A program made the position numbers and the translations under genes. Below are positions 36,958 through 45,582 of a stretch of DNA of 64,000 nucleotides, in pieces. Every line of letters begins with the position of its first letter. The first letter of the stretch is position 1. The notes beneath the pieces were generated by a model that had not been told where the DNA came from, searched no databases, and saw nothing but the letters and a program-made list of their open reading frames with translations. Source of the stretch: an uncultured Paracoccaceae bacterium (lineage in GTDB: Bacteria; Pseudomonadota; Alphaproteobacteria; Rhodobacterales; Rhodobacteraceae); contig CAKSTR010000010.1 in the NCBI GenBank assembly GCA_934500835.1, positions 127,459 to 191,458 of the forward strand, written 5' to 3'.

Positions 36958-38502
36958 ATGCTGCGGATCGGGGTCGATGTTGGCGGGACGAATACCGACG
37001 CCGCACTTCTGCGCGGGGCCGAGGTGCTGGCAACGGTGAAATCCTCGACCACGGCGGATGTCACATCGGGCGTAAGTGCGGCGATTCGCGCGGTGCTGGA
37101 AGCGGCGGGCGAGACGGCGGCTGCCGTCGATGGCGTGATGATCGGCACCACGCACTTCCTGAATGCGGCAGTCGAAGGCCGGCACCTTGAAAAGGTCGGT
37201 GCGCTGCGGCTTTGCGGCAGCTCCACCCGGTCCTTGCCGCCGATGATCGACTGGCCGGACAAGCTGCGCGGCATCGTCGATGGCGGGGCGGCGCTGGTCG
37301 GCGGCGGCGTGAACTACGACGGGTCCGAGATCGCGCCGCTGGACGGCGATGCGATCCGCGAGGCGTGCAAGGATTGGCAGGCCCGCGGGATCGGGGCGAT
37401 TGCCATCTGTTCGGTCTTCGCGCTGGTCGATCCGCGGATGGAGAACGAGGCGGCCGAAATCGTTGCCAAGGCCATGCCGACTGCCTCGATCAGCCTGTCC
37501 CACAGGGTCGGGCGGACGGGACTGTTGCCGCGCGAGAATGCCACCATCCTGAACGCCAGCCTGCACCGGCTGGGGCGCGAGACGGTGGGGGCGTTCCGCG
37601 CCGCCTTTGCCGCCCTTGGCCTGAACTGTCCGCTTTACCTGACGCAGAACGACGGCACTCTGATGACGGCGGATTTCGCCGAACGCTATCCGGTCTTCAC
37701 CATGGCGTCGGGGCCGACCAACTCTATGCGCGGGGCGGCATTCCTGACCGGGCTGAACGATGCGGCGGTGATCGACATCGGGGGCACCACTACGGATGTG
37801 GGCATGCTGGTGGGTGGCTTCCCCCGCAGTCGCAGCGAAGGCGCGGCGATCGGCGGCGTTCTGACCAACTTCCGGGTGCCCGATGTCTATTCCTTCGGTC
37901 TGGGCGGCGGCAGCATCGTGCGGCCGGGGGCCGAGATGACCATCGGCCCGGACTCCGTGGGCTTCCGCCTGCCCGAGAAGGCGATGTGCTTCGGTGGCGA
38001 CACCCTGACCGCGACGGACATCGCGGTGGCGTCGGGGCTGGTCGATCTGGGCGACCGCAGCCGGCTTGCCGATGTCACCCCAGATCTGGCGCTGGCGGCG
38101 CTGGCGCAGATGAAGGCCAGCATCGAGTCCGTGCTGGACCGCATGAAACCCAGTGTCGACCCGATCCCGGCCATTCTGGTCGGCGGCGGTTCGGTTCTGG
38201 TCGAGGGGCTGCTGGAGGGCACCTCTGCCTCGCTGAAGCCCGACCATTTCGGATCGGCCAACGCCATCGGCGCGGCCATCGCGCAGGTCTCGGGCGAGGT
38301 GGACCGCGTGGTCTCCCTGGAGGGGACCACCCGTCAGCAGGCGCTGGACTCCGTGGTGCAGGAGGCGCGCGAACGGGCCATCGAGGCGGGGGCACAGGAG
38401 GCCAGCATCACTTTGGCCGAAGTCGAGGAGACGCCGCTGGCCTACCTGCCGGGCAATGCCATCCGCATTGCGGTGAAAGTCATTGGGGAGCTTCGGGCAT
38501 GA
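36958..38502 (+). CDS. Hydantoinase/oxoprolinase family protein (HyuA-like)
   Basis: A 514-residue ASKHA-fold ATPase. Motifs: phosphate 1 MLRIGVDVGGTNTDAALL, TTHFLNAAV, LLPRENATILNASL, phosphate 2 VIDIGGTTTDVGMLVGG and the adenosine-type ILVGGGSVLVEGLL. The family hydrolyses hydantoins, 5-oxoproline or lactams with ATP, usually with a HyuB subunit. No HyuB is adjacent; instead a DUF917 gene overlaps its stop. At 514 residues it is shorter than full HyuA (about 690), as in the DUF917-associated branch. The substrate is not known. Confidence 0.88.
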   Translation: MLRIGVDVGGTNTDAALLRGAEVLATVKSSTTADVTSGVSAAIRAVLEAAGETAAAVDGVMIGTTHFLNAAVEGRHLEKVGALRLCGSSTRSLPPMIDWPDKLRGIVDGGAALVGGGVNYDGSEIAPLDGDAIREACKDWQARGIGAIAICSVFALVDPRMENEAAEIVAKAMPTASISLSHRVGRTGLLPRENATILNASLHRLGRETVGAFRAAFAALGLNCPLYLTQNDGTLMTADFAERYPVFTMASGPTNSMRGAAFLTGLNDAAVIDIGGTTTDVGMLVGGFPRSRSEGAAIGGVLTNFRVPDVYSFGLGGGSIVRPGAEMTIGPDSVGFRLPEKAMCFGGDTLTATDIAVASGLVDLGDRSRLADVTPDLALAALAQMKASIESVLDRMKPSVDPIPAILVGGGSVLVEGLLEGTSASLKPDHFGSANAIGAAIAQVSGEVDRVVSLEGTTRQQALDSVVQEARERAIEAGAQEASITLAEVEETPLAYLPGNAIRIAVKVIGELRA

Positions 38503-39620
38503 CATACTGGACCCTGACCGAGGATGACCTGGACCGGATCGCCGTCGGCTGCGGCATTCTGGGCACCGGCGGCGGCGGCAGCACCTATCACGGGCTTCTG
38601 CGCGCCAAGGCGCTGCTGCGGCAGGGCAAGCGGATCCGCATGGTTCGCCCCGCCGACATGGCACCGGATGCCAGGATCATCGGCATCGGTGGCATTGGCG
38701 CCCCCACGGTCGGGATCGAGAAGATCGCCGAAGGGGGCGAAGGTGTGCGCCTGCTGAAGGCGATGGAGCAGCATCTTGGTCGCAGGGTCGATGCGCTTCT
38801 GGGCGATGAGGTCGGCGGCGGCAATGGCATCGCGCCCATGCTGACGGCGGCCATGGCCGATCTGCCAGTGGTCGATGCCGATGGCATGGGCCGCGCCTTC
38901 CCCGAGGTGCAGATGACGTCGTTCTTCATCCACGGGCAGGATGTAAAGCCGGCGGGTCTGGCCGATGCCGACGGCAACGTGCTGATCGTGACCGAGGCGA
39001 CATCGCCCAAGATGCTGGAAAAGCTGCTGCGCGCCGGGACGATCGCCATGGGCTGCACGGCGCTGATGACCACCGCCCCCATGACCGGCGATTTCGTGCG
39101 CCGCTTCGGAATTCCGCATACCACCAGCCAGGCCTGGACCCTGGGCAATGCGGTTCTGAATGCCCGCGCCGACAAGGCGGATCCGGTCGAGGCGATCCTG
39201 CAGACCTCGGGTGGGATCCGGCTGATGCGCGGCAAGGTCACCGACATCGGCCGCAAGGTCATGGCGGGATTCACCCGTGGCACGCTGACGGTGGCGGGGC
39301 TTGATGCCGATCAGGGCCGCAGCCTGAGCGTGGACATCCAGAACGAATACCTCATCGCGCGCGAGGGCGACCGGACGCTGACCATGGTGCCAGACCTGAT
39401 CTGCATCGTGGATTCCGAAACCGGCCGCGCCATCGGCACCGAGGAGCTGCGCTATGGGCTGCGCATCGACATCCTGTCGATCCCCGCGCCCGTGCTTCTG
39501 CGCAGCGAGATCGCGCTGGCTTCGGTCGGCCCGCGCGCCTTTGGCTACGAATTCGACTTTGTCCCCACGGGCATCTCGGCCGATGCGCCGGCAGTGGCCC
39601 GCTACGACGACGCCAGTTGA
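38499..39620 (+). CDS. DUF917 family protein
   Basis: A 373-residue cytoplasmic protein beginning MTYWTLTEDDLDRIAVGCGI with the family glycine motif LGTGGGGSTYHGL, then GDEVGGGNGI, DADGMGRAFPEVQM and MTTAPMTGDFVRR. DUF917 proteins commonly occur beside hydantoinase/oxoprolinase genes and are thought to act with them, perhaps as the partner that replaces HyuB. Its ATG overlaps the HyuA-like stop (ATGA), supporting a complex. No catalytic mechanism can be stated. Confidence 0.88.
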   Translation: MTYWTLTEDDLDRIAVGCGILGTGGGGSTYHGLLRAKALLRQGKRIRMVRPADMAPDARIIGIGGIGAPTVGIEKIAEGGEGVRLLKAMEQHLGRRVDALLGDEVGGGNGIAPMLTAAMADLPVVDADGMGRAFPEVQMTSFFIHGQDVKPAGLADADGNVLIVTEATSPKMLEKLLRAGTIAMGCTALMTTAPMTGDFVRRFGIPHTTSQAWTLGNAVLNARADKADPVEAILQTSGGIRLMRGKVTDIGRKVMAGFTRGTLTVAGLDADQGRSLSVDIQNEYLIAREGDRTLTMVPDLICIVDSETGRAIGTEELRYGLRIDILSIPAPVLLRSEIALASVGPRAFGYEFDFVPTGISADAPAVARYDDAS

Positions 39621-39664
39621 TCCGCCAGAACAATAACCTGAACAAGATCCCAGGGAGGGATGCC

Positions 39665-41224
39665 ATGAAACGCCGCGACTTTCTGAAAACCTCAGCGCTG
39701 GCTGCGCTGGCCACTGCCGCAACCTCGCGCTTCAACCTTGCCATGGCGCAGGGCAGCGGGATCTTCACTCTGGCCTATCCGACCAGCTTCCCCGACCTTG
39801 ATCCGGCAACATCCTTTTCGAACGATGGTGCGGTATTGTCGAATGCCTATGAGGGGCTGACCCGCTACATCCCCGGCACCGAGACCGAGGAGGCACGGAT
39901 CGATCCCCTGTTGGCCACCGACTGGTCGGTCTCCGAGGACGGGCTGACCTGGACCTTCAACCTGCGCGAGGGCGTCACGTTCCACGATGGCAGCCCGCTG
40001 ACCGCCGAAGCGGTCAAGGGCTCAATCGAGCGCACCATATCCATCGGTGGCGGCGCGTCCTTCATCTGGGCGCCCGTCGCCTCGATCGAGACGCCCGAGC
40101 CGCTGAAGGTGGTCTTCACCCTGTCTGAACCCCAGCCGCTGGACCTGATCGCATCGGCCGGCTTTGCGGCCTGGATCTATTCGACCGCCTCGCTGGACAA
40201 GGACAACGCCTGGTTCAACGCCGGCAACGATGCCGGCACCGGCCCCTTCCGCATCTCGCGCTACGAGCCGGGCCAGCGCGCGGTGATGGAGCGCGTGGCC
40301 GACTACTGGGGCACGGTGCCCGAAGGCGCCTTCCAGACCATCTCGTTCGAGATCGTCGAGGACACCACGCTGATCCAGAACATGATCGAAAGCGGTCAGG
40401 CCGACTGGACCTATTCGGTTCCCTTCGAGAACCTTGAGACCCTGCAGCAGAATCCCGATGTGCGCGTGGTGGTGAACCCGTCCTTCGAGACGCTGTTCGG
40501 CATGTACAACACCAAGCGCGCCCCGCTTGACCGCCCGAAGGTGCGGCAGGCGCTGTCACTGGCTTTCCCCTATGACGATGTGATCATGGCGGGCACGGCA
40601 AATCTGGGTACGCGGGCGAAAGGTGTCGTCCCGGCCGGCATCTGGGGCCATGACGCCGACGCGCCGATCCCGCAGACCGACCTTGAGGCGGCGGCGGCCC
40701 TTCTGGCCGAAGAGGGCGTTTCCGGTCTGGAACTGGTGATGACCTATACCACGTCGCAGGCGCTGTCCTCGGTGGCCGGAGAGCTGTGGAAAGCAAATCT
40801 TGAAACCCTGGGCATCACCCTGACCCTGCAACCGATGGCCTGGGAGGCGCAGTGGCAGCTGGCGAAATCCGGGGCCGAGGCGGCGCAGGACATCTTCGTG
40901 ATGTTCTGGTGGCCGACTTTCGTCACACCCTATGACTATCTCTTCAACCTGTTCCACAGCGAGGACAAGCCGCTCTTCAACCTGTCCTACTACTCCAATC
41001 CCGAGTATGATGCGATGATCGACGAGGCTGCCCGGCTGTCCGGCGTGGACCGCCCGAAGGCCGAGCAGTTGTTCATCGACGCGCAGCGGATCGTCATCAA
41101 CGACGCGGCTGCGGTGTTCATGCTGGACCGGCCGAACGTCCATCTGATCCGGTCGGACATCAAGGGCTATGTCGACAATCCCGCCTACGGCCACGTCACC
41201 TTCGTGAACAACCTCAGCCGCTAG
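39665..41224 (+). CDS. ABC transporter substrate-binding protein, family 5
   Basis: A 519-residue periplasmic protein of the dipeptide/oligopeptide/nickel-binding (SBP_bac_5) family. MKRRDFLKTSALAALATAA is a Tat-type signal (RRDFLK). The body shows VSEDGLTWTFNLREGVTFHDG, GTGPFRISRYEPGQRAVM and AFPYDDVIMAGTANLG. A GGAGGG ribosome site lies just upstream of ATG 39665. It is the first of five ABC transporter genes in one run with the HyuA/DUF917 pair, so it probably delivers their substrate. Tat export suggests it folds in the cytoplasm. Confidence 0.93.
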   Translation: MKRRDFLKTSALAALATAATSRFNLAMAQGSGIFTLAYPTSFPDLDPATSFSNDGAVLSNAYEGLTRYIPGTETEEARIDPLLATDWSVSEDGLTWTFNLREGVTFHDGSPLTAEAVKGSIERTISIGGGASFIWAPVASIETPEPLKVVFTLSEPQPLDLIASAGFAAWIYSTASLDKDNAWFNAGNDAGTGPFRISRYEPGQRAVMERVADYWGTVPEGAFQTISFEIVEDTTLIQNMIESGQADWTYSVPFENLETLQQNPDVRVVVNPSFETLFGMYNTKRAPLDRPKVRQALSLAFPYDDVIMAGTANLGTRAKGVVPAGIWGHDADAPIPQTDLEAAAALLAEEGVSGLELVMTYTTSQALSSVAGELWKANLETLGITLTLQPMAWEAQWQLAKSGAEAAQDIFVMFWWPTFVTPYDYLFNLFHSEDKPLFNLSYYSNPEYDAMIDEAARLSGVDRPKAEQLFIDAQRIVINDAAAVFMLDRPNVHLIRSDIKGYVDNPAYGHVTFVNNLSR

Positions 41225-41244
41225 GGCCAGATCGGGGAGAGGGG

Positions 41245-42267
41245 ATGGATATTCTCCGCTACATCCTGCGCCGCATGGTGCTGTCCGCCTTCGTGGTGGT
41301 CGGTGTGACCTTTCTGGTCTTCATCGTGGCGCAGGTTGTTCCCTCGGACCCGGCGGCGCTTTACGCCGGGCCCCGTCCCACCGCCGAACAGATCGAGAAG
41401 GCGCGTCAGGATCTGAACCTTGACGCGCCCTTGCCCGCCCGTTTCGTCAGCTTTGCCAGCAACATGGCCTCGGGCGATTTCGGCGTCTCCTACAAATCGC
41501 GCCGGCTGATTTCAGAGGATCTCAGGGCCTATCTGCCCGCTACGCTTGAACTGGCGGTATTCTCGACGGGGATGGCCTTGCTGATCGGCATCCCGCTGGG
41601 GGTGATGGCCGCCGCAAGGCGCGGGCGCTGGGCCGACCGGCTGGGCAGCCTTGGCGCGATCGCGTCGGTCGCCATGCCGACCTTCTTCCTGGCCATGCTT
41701 CTGCAACTGATCTTCGCGCAATGGCTGGGGATCATGCCGCTTTCGGGCCGCCTGTCGCGCGAGATCGCAATTTCCGCGCCGGTGCCGGCGCAGACCGGGT
41801 TCATGCTGCTGGACAGCCTGCTGGCCCTGCGCTTCGACGCTCTGGGAGACGCCTTCCTGCACCTGATCCTGCCCGCGCTGACGCTGGCCTCCTATCCCGC
41901 GGGGGTGGCAATGCGCCTGACCCGGTCCGCGATGATCGAGATCCTTGAGCGCCGTCACATCGCCGCCGCCCGCGCCCTTGGCCTGCCGTCCGGGCGCATC
42001 CTTTTCGGCCATGCGCTGCCGAATGCGATGGGACCGGCCTTGACGGTGATCGGCCTTTCCTTCGCCTATGCGCTGACGGGCGCGGTGCTGGTCGAGATCA
42101 TCTTCGCCTGGCCCGGCCTTGGCCGCTATGTCTCGGAGGCGATCCTGGCCAAGGACTTCCCCGTCATCGCCGCCGTGACGATGGTGGTGACGATCTGCTA
42201 TGTCATCATGAACCTTCTGATCGATGTGGCGCAGGCCCTTGTCGATCCGCGGGTGGCCCTGACATGA
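41245..42267 (+). CDS. ABC transporter permease, DppB type
   Basis: A 340-residue permease with six transmembrane helices. The N-terminal MDILRYILRRMVLSAFVVVG and FIVAQVVPSDPAALYAGP are typical of DppB/OppB; the EAA-type loop AARALGLPSGRILFGHALPN contacts the ATPases. It starts 20 bases after the binding protein and overlaps the next permease gene by four bases. Confidence 0.94.
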   Translation: MDILRYILRRMVLSAFVVVGVTFLVFIVAQVVPSDPAALYAGPRPTAEQIEKARQDLNLDAPLPARFVSFASNMASGDFGVSYKSRRLISEDLRAYLPATLELAVFSTGMALLIGIPLGVMAAARRGRWADRLGSLGAIASVAMPTFFLAMLLQLIFAQWLGIMPLSGRLSREIAISAPVPAQTGFMLLDSLLALRFDALGDAFLHLILPALTLASYPAGVAMRLTRSAMIEILERRHIAAARALGLPSGRILFGHALPNAMGPALTVIGLSFAYALTGAVLVEIIFAWPGLGRYVSEAILAKDFPVIAAVTMVVTICYVIMNLLIDVAQALVDPRVALT

Positions 42268-43094
42268 GGCGGCTCGTCAACCGCCTTGGCTGGGCCGGCA
42301 CGCTTGCGCTGTTCTGCGTGGGGGCCTTCGTGCTGATCGCCGTTTTCGCCCCGTGGATCGCGCCCTATCCTGCGCAGGGCGCGGGCGCGCCGAATGTCGC
42401 GGCCAAGCTGATGCCGCCCTCGGCCGAATACTGGCTGGGCACGGACCATCTTGGCCGCGACATCCTCAGCCGCCTGATCTATGCCACCCGCATCTCGCTT
42501 TCGAACGGGCTCCTGATCGTCGCCTTCTCGCTGCTGATCGGCCTGCCGGTGGGGCTTGCGGCGGGCTATTTCGGCGGCTGGGTGGACGAGGCGCTGATGC
42601 GCACCACGGACGTCTTCCTGGCTTTTCCGGCGCTTTTGCTGGCGGTGCTGATGGCCGCCGCCCTTGGCCCCGGCTTCCTGAACAGCGTCATCGCCGTGTC
42701 GGTGACGTGGTGGCCCTGGTATGCGCGGCTGGCCCGGGCCGAGGGGTTGGTCCTGCGCGGCCAGCCCTATGTCGAGGCAGCGCAGCTGGCAGGCGTGTCG
42801 CACCCCCGCATCATCGCGCGGCATATCCTGCCCGCCACCGCCCGGCCGCTGACGGTGCAGGCGGCGCTGGATGTCGGGCCGGCCCTGCTGACCGCAGCCG
42901 CGCTGTCCTTCCTTGGCCTTGGCGTGCTGCCCCCCACCGCCGACTGGGGCCAGATGGTCGATGCGGGGCGCAAGTTCTTTCCGGTCCGCTGGTGGTATTC
43001 GGCCATGCCCGGCCTGACGATCTTCATCGTCGCCCTTGCCTTCAGCGTGCTGGGCGATGCCCTGCGCGACCGCAAGCGGAGGGCCGCGCCATGA
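42264..43094 (+). CDS. ABC transporter permease, DppC type
   Basis: A 276-residue second permease. After the first helix it shows the DppC motif YWLGTDHLGRDILSRLIYAT and the EAA loop AAQLAGVSHPRIIARHILPA; LSFLGLGVLPPTADWGQMV near the end is also characteristic. ATGA overlaps link it to both neighbours, implying translational coupling. Confidence 0.94.
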   Translation: MRRLVNRLGWAGTLALFCVGAFVLIAVFAPWIAPYPAQGAGAPNVAAKLMPPSAEYWLGTDHLGRDILSRLIYATRISLSNGLLIVAFSLLIGLPVGLAAGYFGGWVDEALMRTTDVFLAFPALLLAVLMAAALGPGFLNSVIAVSVTWWPWYARLARAEGLVLRGQPYVEAAQLAGVSHPRIIARHILPATARPLTVQAALDVGPALLTAAALSFLGLGVLPPTADWGQMVDAGRKFFPVRWWYSAMPGLTIFIVALAFSVLGDALRDRKRRAAP

Positions 43095-43951
43095 CCCGCC
43101 CCCTGCTGGAGATCGCCGACCTGTCCGTCTCCATCCCCACGCCCGAGGGCGAGGTTCGCGCCGTCCGCTCGGTCAGCCTCTCGATGGCGCGGGGCGAGAT
43201 CCATGGCGTCATCGGCGAATCCGGCAGCGGCAAGACCATGACCGGGATGGCCATGCTGGGTCTGGTGCCCGAGGGCACAAGGATCGCCGCCGCCCGCTTT
43301 CACTTCGACGGGCTGGACCTGCGGACTGAGGCAAACCGCCTGCGCGGGCGGCGCATCGGCATGATCTCGCAGGATCCGGCGGCGGCCTTGAATCCCGTGC
43401 TCAGCATCGGGCGGCAGATGGATGACGTCTTGCGCACCCATGGCAGCCTTCCGCGCCGCGCCCGCCGGGCCGAGGCGGCCTCGCTTCTGGCCGCGACCGG
43501 CCTGCCGGACCCCGACAAGGTGCTGCGCAGCTATCCGCACCAGCTGTCGGGCGGGATGCAACAGCGCGTCGTCATCGCGCAGGCTTTGGCGACGGGGGCG
43601 GATTTCCTGATCGCGGATGAGCCGACGACCGCGCTGGATGTCTCGGTTGCGATGCAGGTGCTGGCGCTGCTGCGCCGGCTGGTCACCGAACGGGGGCTGA
43701 CCGTGCTGATGATCACACATGACATGGACGTCATTGCCGAGATCTGCGACCGCGTGACAGTCCTTTACGCCGGCCGCTCCATCGAAAGCGGCACTGTGGA
43801 TGCGGTGCTGCGCAAGCCCACGCATGTCTACACCCGCGCCCTTCTGGCGGCCCTGCCCGATGCTACCCCGCGCGGCACCCGGCTTGCCACGGTCGAGGGC
43901 CTGTTCCTTGACCCCGAAACCGGCGAACCGATGGCGGGGGTAGTGCCATGA
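43091..43951 (+). CDS. ABC transporter ATP-binding protein, DppD type
   Basis: A 286-residue ATPase: Walker A GESGSGKT, Q-loop MISQDPAAALNPVLSIG, signature LSGGMQQRVVIAQAL, Walker B FLIADEPTTALDVS and H-loop LMITHDMDVIAEI. The C-terminal HVYTRALLAALPDATPRG is the peptide-transporter-type tail. ATG 43091 overlaps the permease stop. The frame is open upstream, antiparallel to nothing, but that part is another frame of the permease gene. Confidence 0.94.
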   Translation: MTRPLLEIADLSVSIPTPEGEVRAVRSVSLSMARGEIHGVIGESGSGKTMTGMAMLGLVPEGTRIAAARFHFDGLDLRTEANRLRGRRIGMISQDPAAALNPVLSIGRQMDDVLRTHGSLPRRARRAEAASLLAATGLPDPDKVLRSYPHQLSGGMQQRVVIAQALATGADFLIADEPTTALDVSVAMQVLALLRRLVTERGLTVLMITHDMDVIAEICDRVTVLYAGRSIESGTVDAVLRKPTHVYTRALLAALPDATPRGTRLATVEGLFLDPETGEPMAGVVP

Positions 43952-44748
43952 CCGCGCCGCTGCTTCAGGTCAGCGATCTGGTGATCCGCTATCGCGCGGG
44001 GCTGTTCGCGCCGCGTCCGAAACCCGCGGTGAACGGCGCCAGCTTCCATCTGGACCCGGGAACCACGCTGGGTATCGTCGGCGAAAGCGGTTCCGGCAAG
44101 ACCAGCCTTCTGCGCGCGATCCTGCGGCTTTTGCCGGTTGAAAGCGGGTCGGTCCAGCTGGAGGGGCTCGATTGGCTGGCCTTGCAGGGCCGCGCCCTGC
44201 GGCAGGCCCGGCAGGGGATCGGCGTGGTGTCGCAGAACCCGTTCCTGTCGCTCAGCCCGCGTCTGACCGTGACCGAGATTCTGGCCGAACCCATGCTGGC
44301 GGCCGGGCAGAAGCCGGGGCCGCAGATGCGCGACCGGATCGCCTCTCTGCTGTCGGACTGCGGCTTGCCCGCGCCCTTCCTGACCCGGCGCGCGCGCGAG
44401 CTATCGGGCGGACAGGCGCAGCGGGTGGCCATCGCCCGCGCGCTGGCGCTTGAGCCGCGTCTGCTGGTTCTGGACGAGCCGACATCCGCGCTTGATGTCT
44501 CGGTTCAGGCGCAGATCCTGAACCTGCTTTCCGACCTGAAGGACCGGCACAACCTGTCGATGCTGTTCGTCACCCATAACCTGAAGGTCGTTGCCCATAT
44601 CGCCGACAGCCTGCTGGTGATGCGGCGGGGCGATGTGGTGGAATTCGGCCCGACGGATCAGGTCGTCCGCAGCCCCGCGCAGGATTACACGCGCGAACTT
44701 CTGTCCTTTGGCTTCCACGCCCACACCGCCGCAGAGGAGACCTCCTGA
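43948..44748 (+). CDS. ABC transporter ATP-binding protein, DppF type
   Basis: A 266-residue second ATPase with Walker A GESGSGKTS, VVSQNPFLSLSPRLTVTEIL, signature LSGGQAQRVAIARAL, Walker B LLVLDEPTSALDVSVQAQIL and H-loop LFVTHNLKVVAHIAD. It overlaps the DppD-type gene and its last base is the first base of the racemase ATG, so all six genes read as one transcript. Confidence 0.94.
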   Translation: MTAPLLQVSDLVIRYRAGLFAPRPKPAVNGASFHLDPGTTLGIVGESGSGKTSLLRAILRLLPVESGSVQLEGLDWLALQGRALRQARQGIGVVSQNPFLSLSPRLTVTEILAEPMLAAGQKPGPQMRDRIASLLSDCGLPAPFLTRRARELSGGQAQRVAIARALALEPRLLVLDEPTSALDVSVQAQILNLLSDLKDRHNLSMLFVTHNLKVVAHIADSLLVMRRGDVVEFGPTDQVVRSPAQDYTRELLSFGFHAHTAAEETS

Positions 44749-45458
44749 TGCCGAAGATCCGCATTCTTTCCGCCACCACCGGCACCACAGAGCCCAAGGC
44801 GTTGAAGCAGATGGCCGACGGCACGCTTGAGATCAGCTTCGATCGCATCCGCCGTGGCCCGGCCTCGATCGAAAGCCTGTGGGAAGAGGTCGCCTGCGTC
44901 GAGGAACTGGTGCGCTGCGGTCTGATCGCCCAGAACGAAGGCGTCGAGGGGCTGGTGATCAACTGCATGGGCGATCCGGGTGTCGATGTTCTGCGCGAGA
45001 TCCTGACCATCCCGGTCTTCGGCCCGGCGCAAACCGCGATGGGCGTCGCGGCCATGCTGGGGCGCAAGTTCTGCGTGCTGACGGTGCTGGATCGTTCCCG
45101 CCCGCTGGTCGACGATCAGGTCCGCAAGTTCGGCCTCGACTCCCGCTATGCCGGTTGCGAGGTGATCGAGATTCCGGTGCTGGATTTCGGCAACGACCCG
45201 GTGGAGACCCTGCGCCACCTGACCGATGCCGCCCGCAATGCCATCGAGATCCGCAAGGCCGATGTCCTGGTTCTGGGCTGCACCGGCTGGACGGGCCTGG
45301 GCGAGCAGATCAAGGCGTATCTGGCAGGTCTGGGCCATGACGTGCCGGTCATCGACCCGCTGCCCACGACAATCCGCACCCTGGCCGCACTGCTGGAATC
45401 CGGGCTGAGCCATTCCAAGGTCGCCTATCCGGCGCCGAAGTCAATTCCGGCGGTATAG
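44748..45458 (+). CDS. Aspartate/glutamate/hydantoin racemase family protein
   Basis: A 236-residue cofactor-independent racemase. The two catalytic cysteines are Cys 73 in INCMGDPG and Cys 178 in LGCTGWTG. The family includes Asp/Glu racemase and hydantoin racemase (HyuE); given the HyuA-like gene in the same run, hydantoin or allantoin-type racemase is the likeliest sense, but substrate specificity cannot be read from sequence. Last gene of the operon that starts with the Lrp regulator; 124 bases separate it from the convergent DUF1116 gene, with a GC palindrome at 45479-45491 and no T-tract. Confidence 0.88.
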   Translation: MPKIRILSATTGTTEPKALKQMADGTLEISFDRIRRGPASIESLWEEVACVEELVRCGLIAQNEGVEGLVINCMGDPGVDVLREILTIPVFGPAQTAMGVAAMLGRKFCVLTVLDRSRPLVDDQVRKFGLDSRYAGCEVIEIPVLDFGNDPVETLRHLTDAARNAIEIRKADVLVLGCTGWTGLGEQIKAYLAGLGHDVPVIDPLPTTIRTLAALLESGLSHSKVAYPAPKSIPAV

Positions 45459-45582
45459 CGGCCAGATTAGTCCTGTTCGGGGGCCGGCCCCATGATGGCG
45501 GCATTGCGCGCCGGAACCGCAGCGCCGCGTCGAGCTTGGCAAACCGGGACCATCGCGGGCAGATACCGGATGGCGTTCCCCC

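Noticed and set aside
36259..38664. Very long minus-strand open frame (about 800 codons) opposite the HyuA-like gene
   Set aside because: It is antisense to a clear family member, is rich in Arg/Gly/Gln and has no recognisable motif; long antisense frames are common in GC-rich genomes.
45479..45491. Terminator between the convergent racemase and DUF1116 genes
   Set aside because: The GC palindrome is self-complementary without a loop and lacks T-tracts on both sides.
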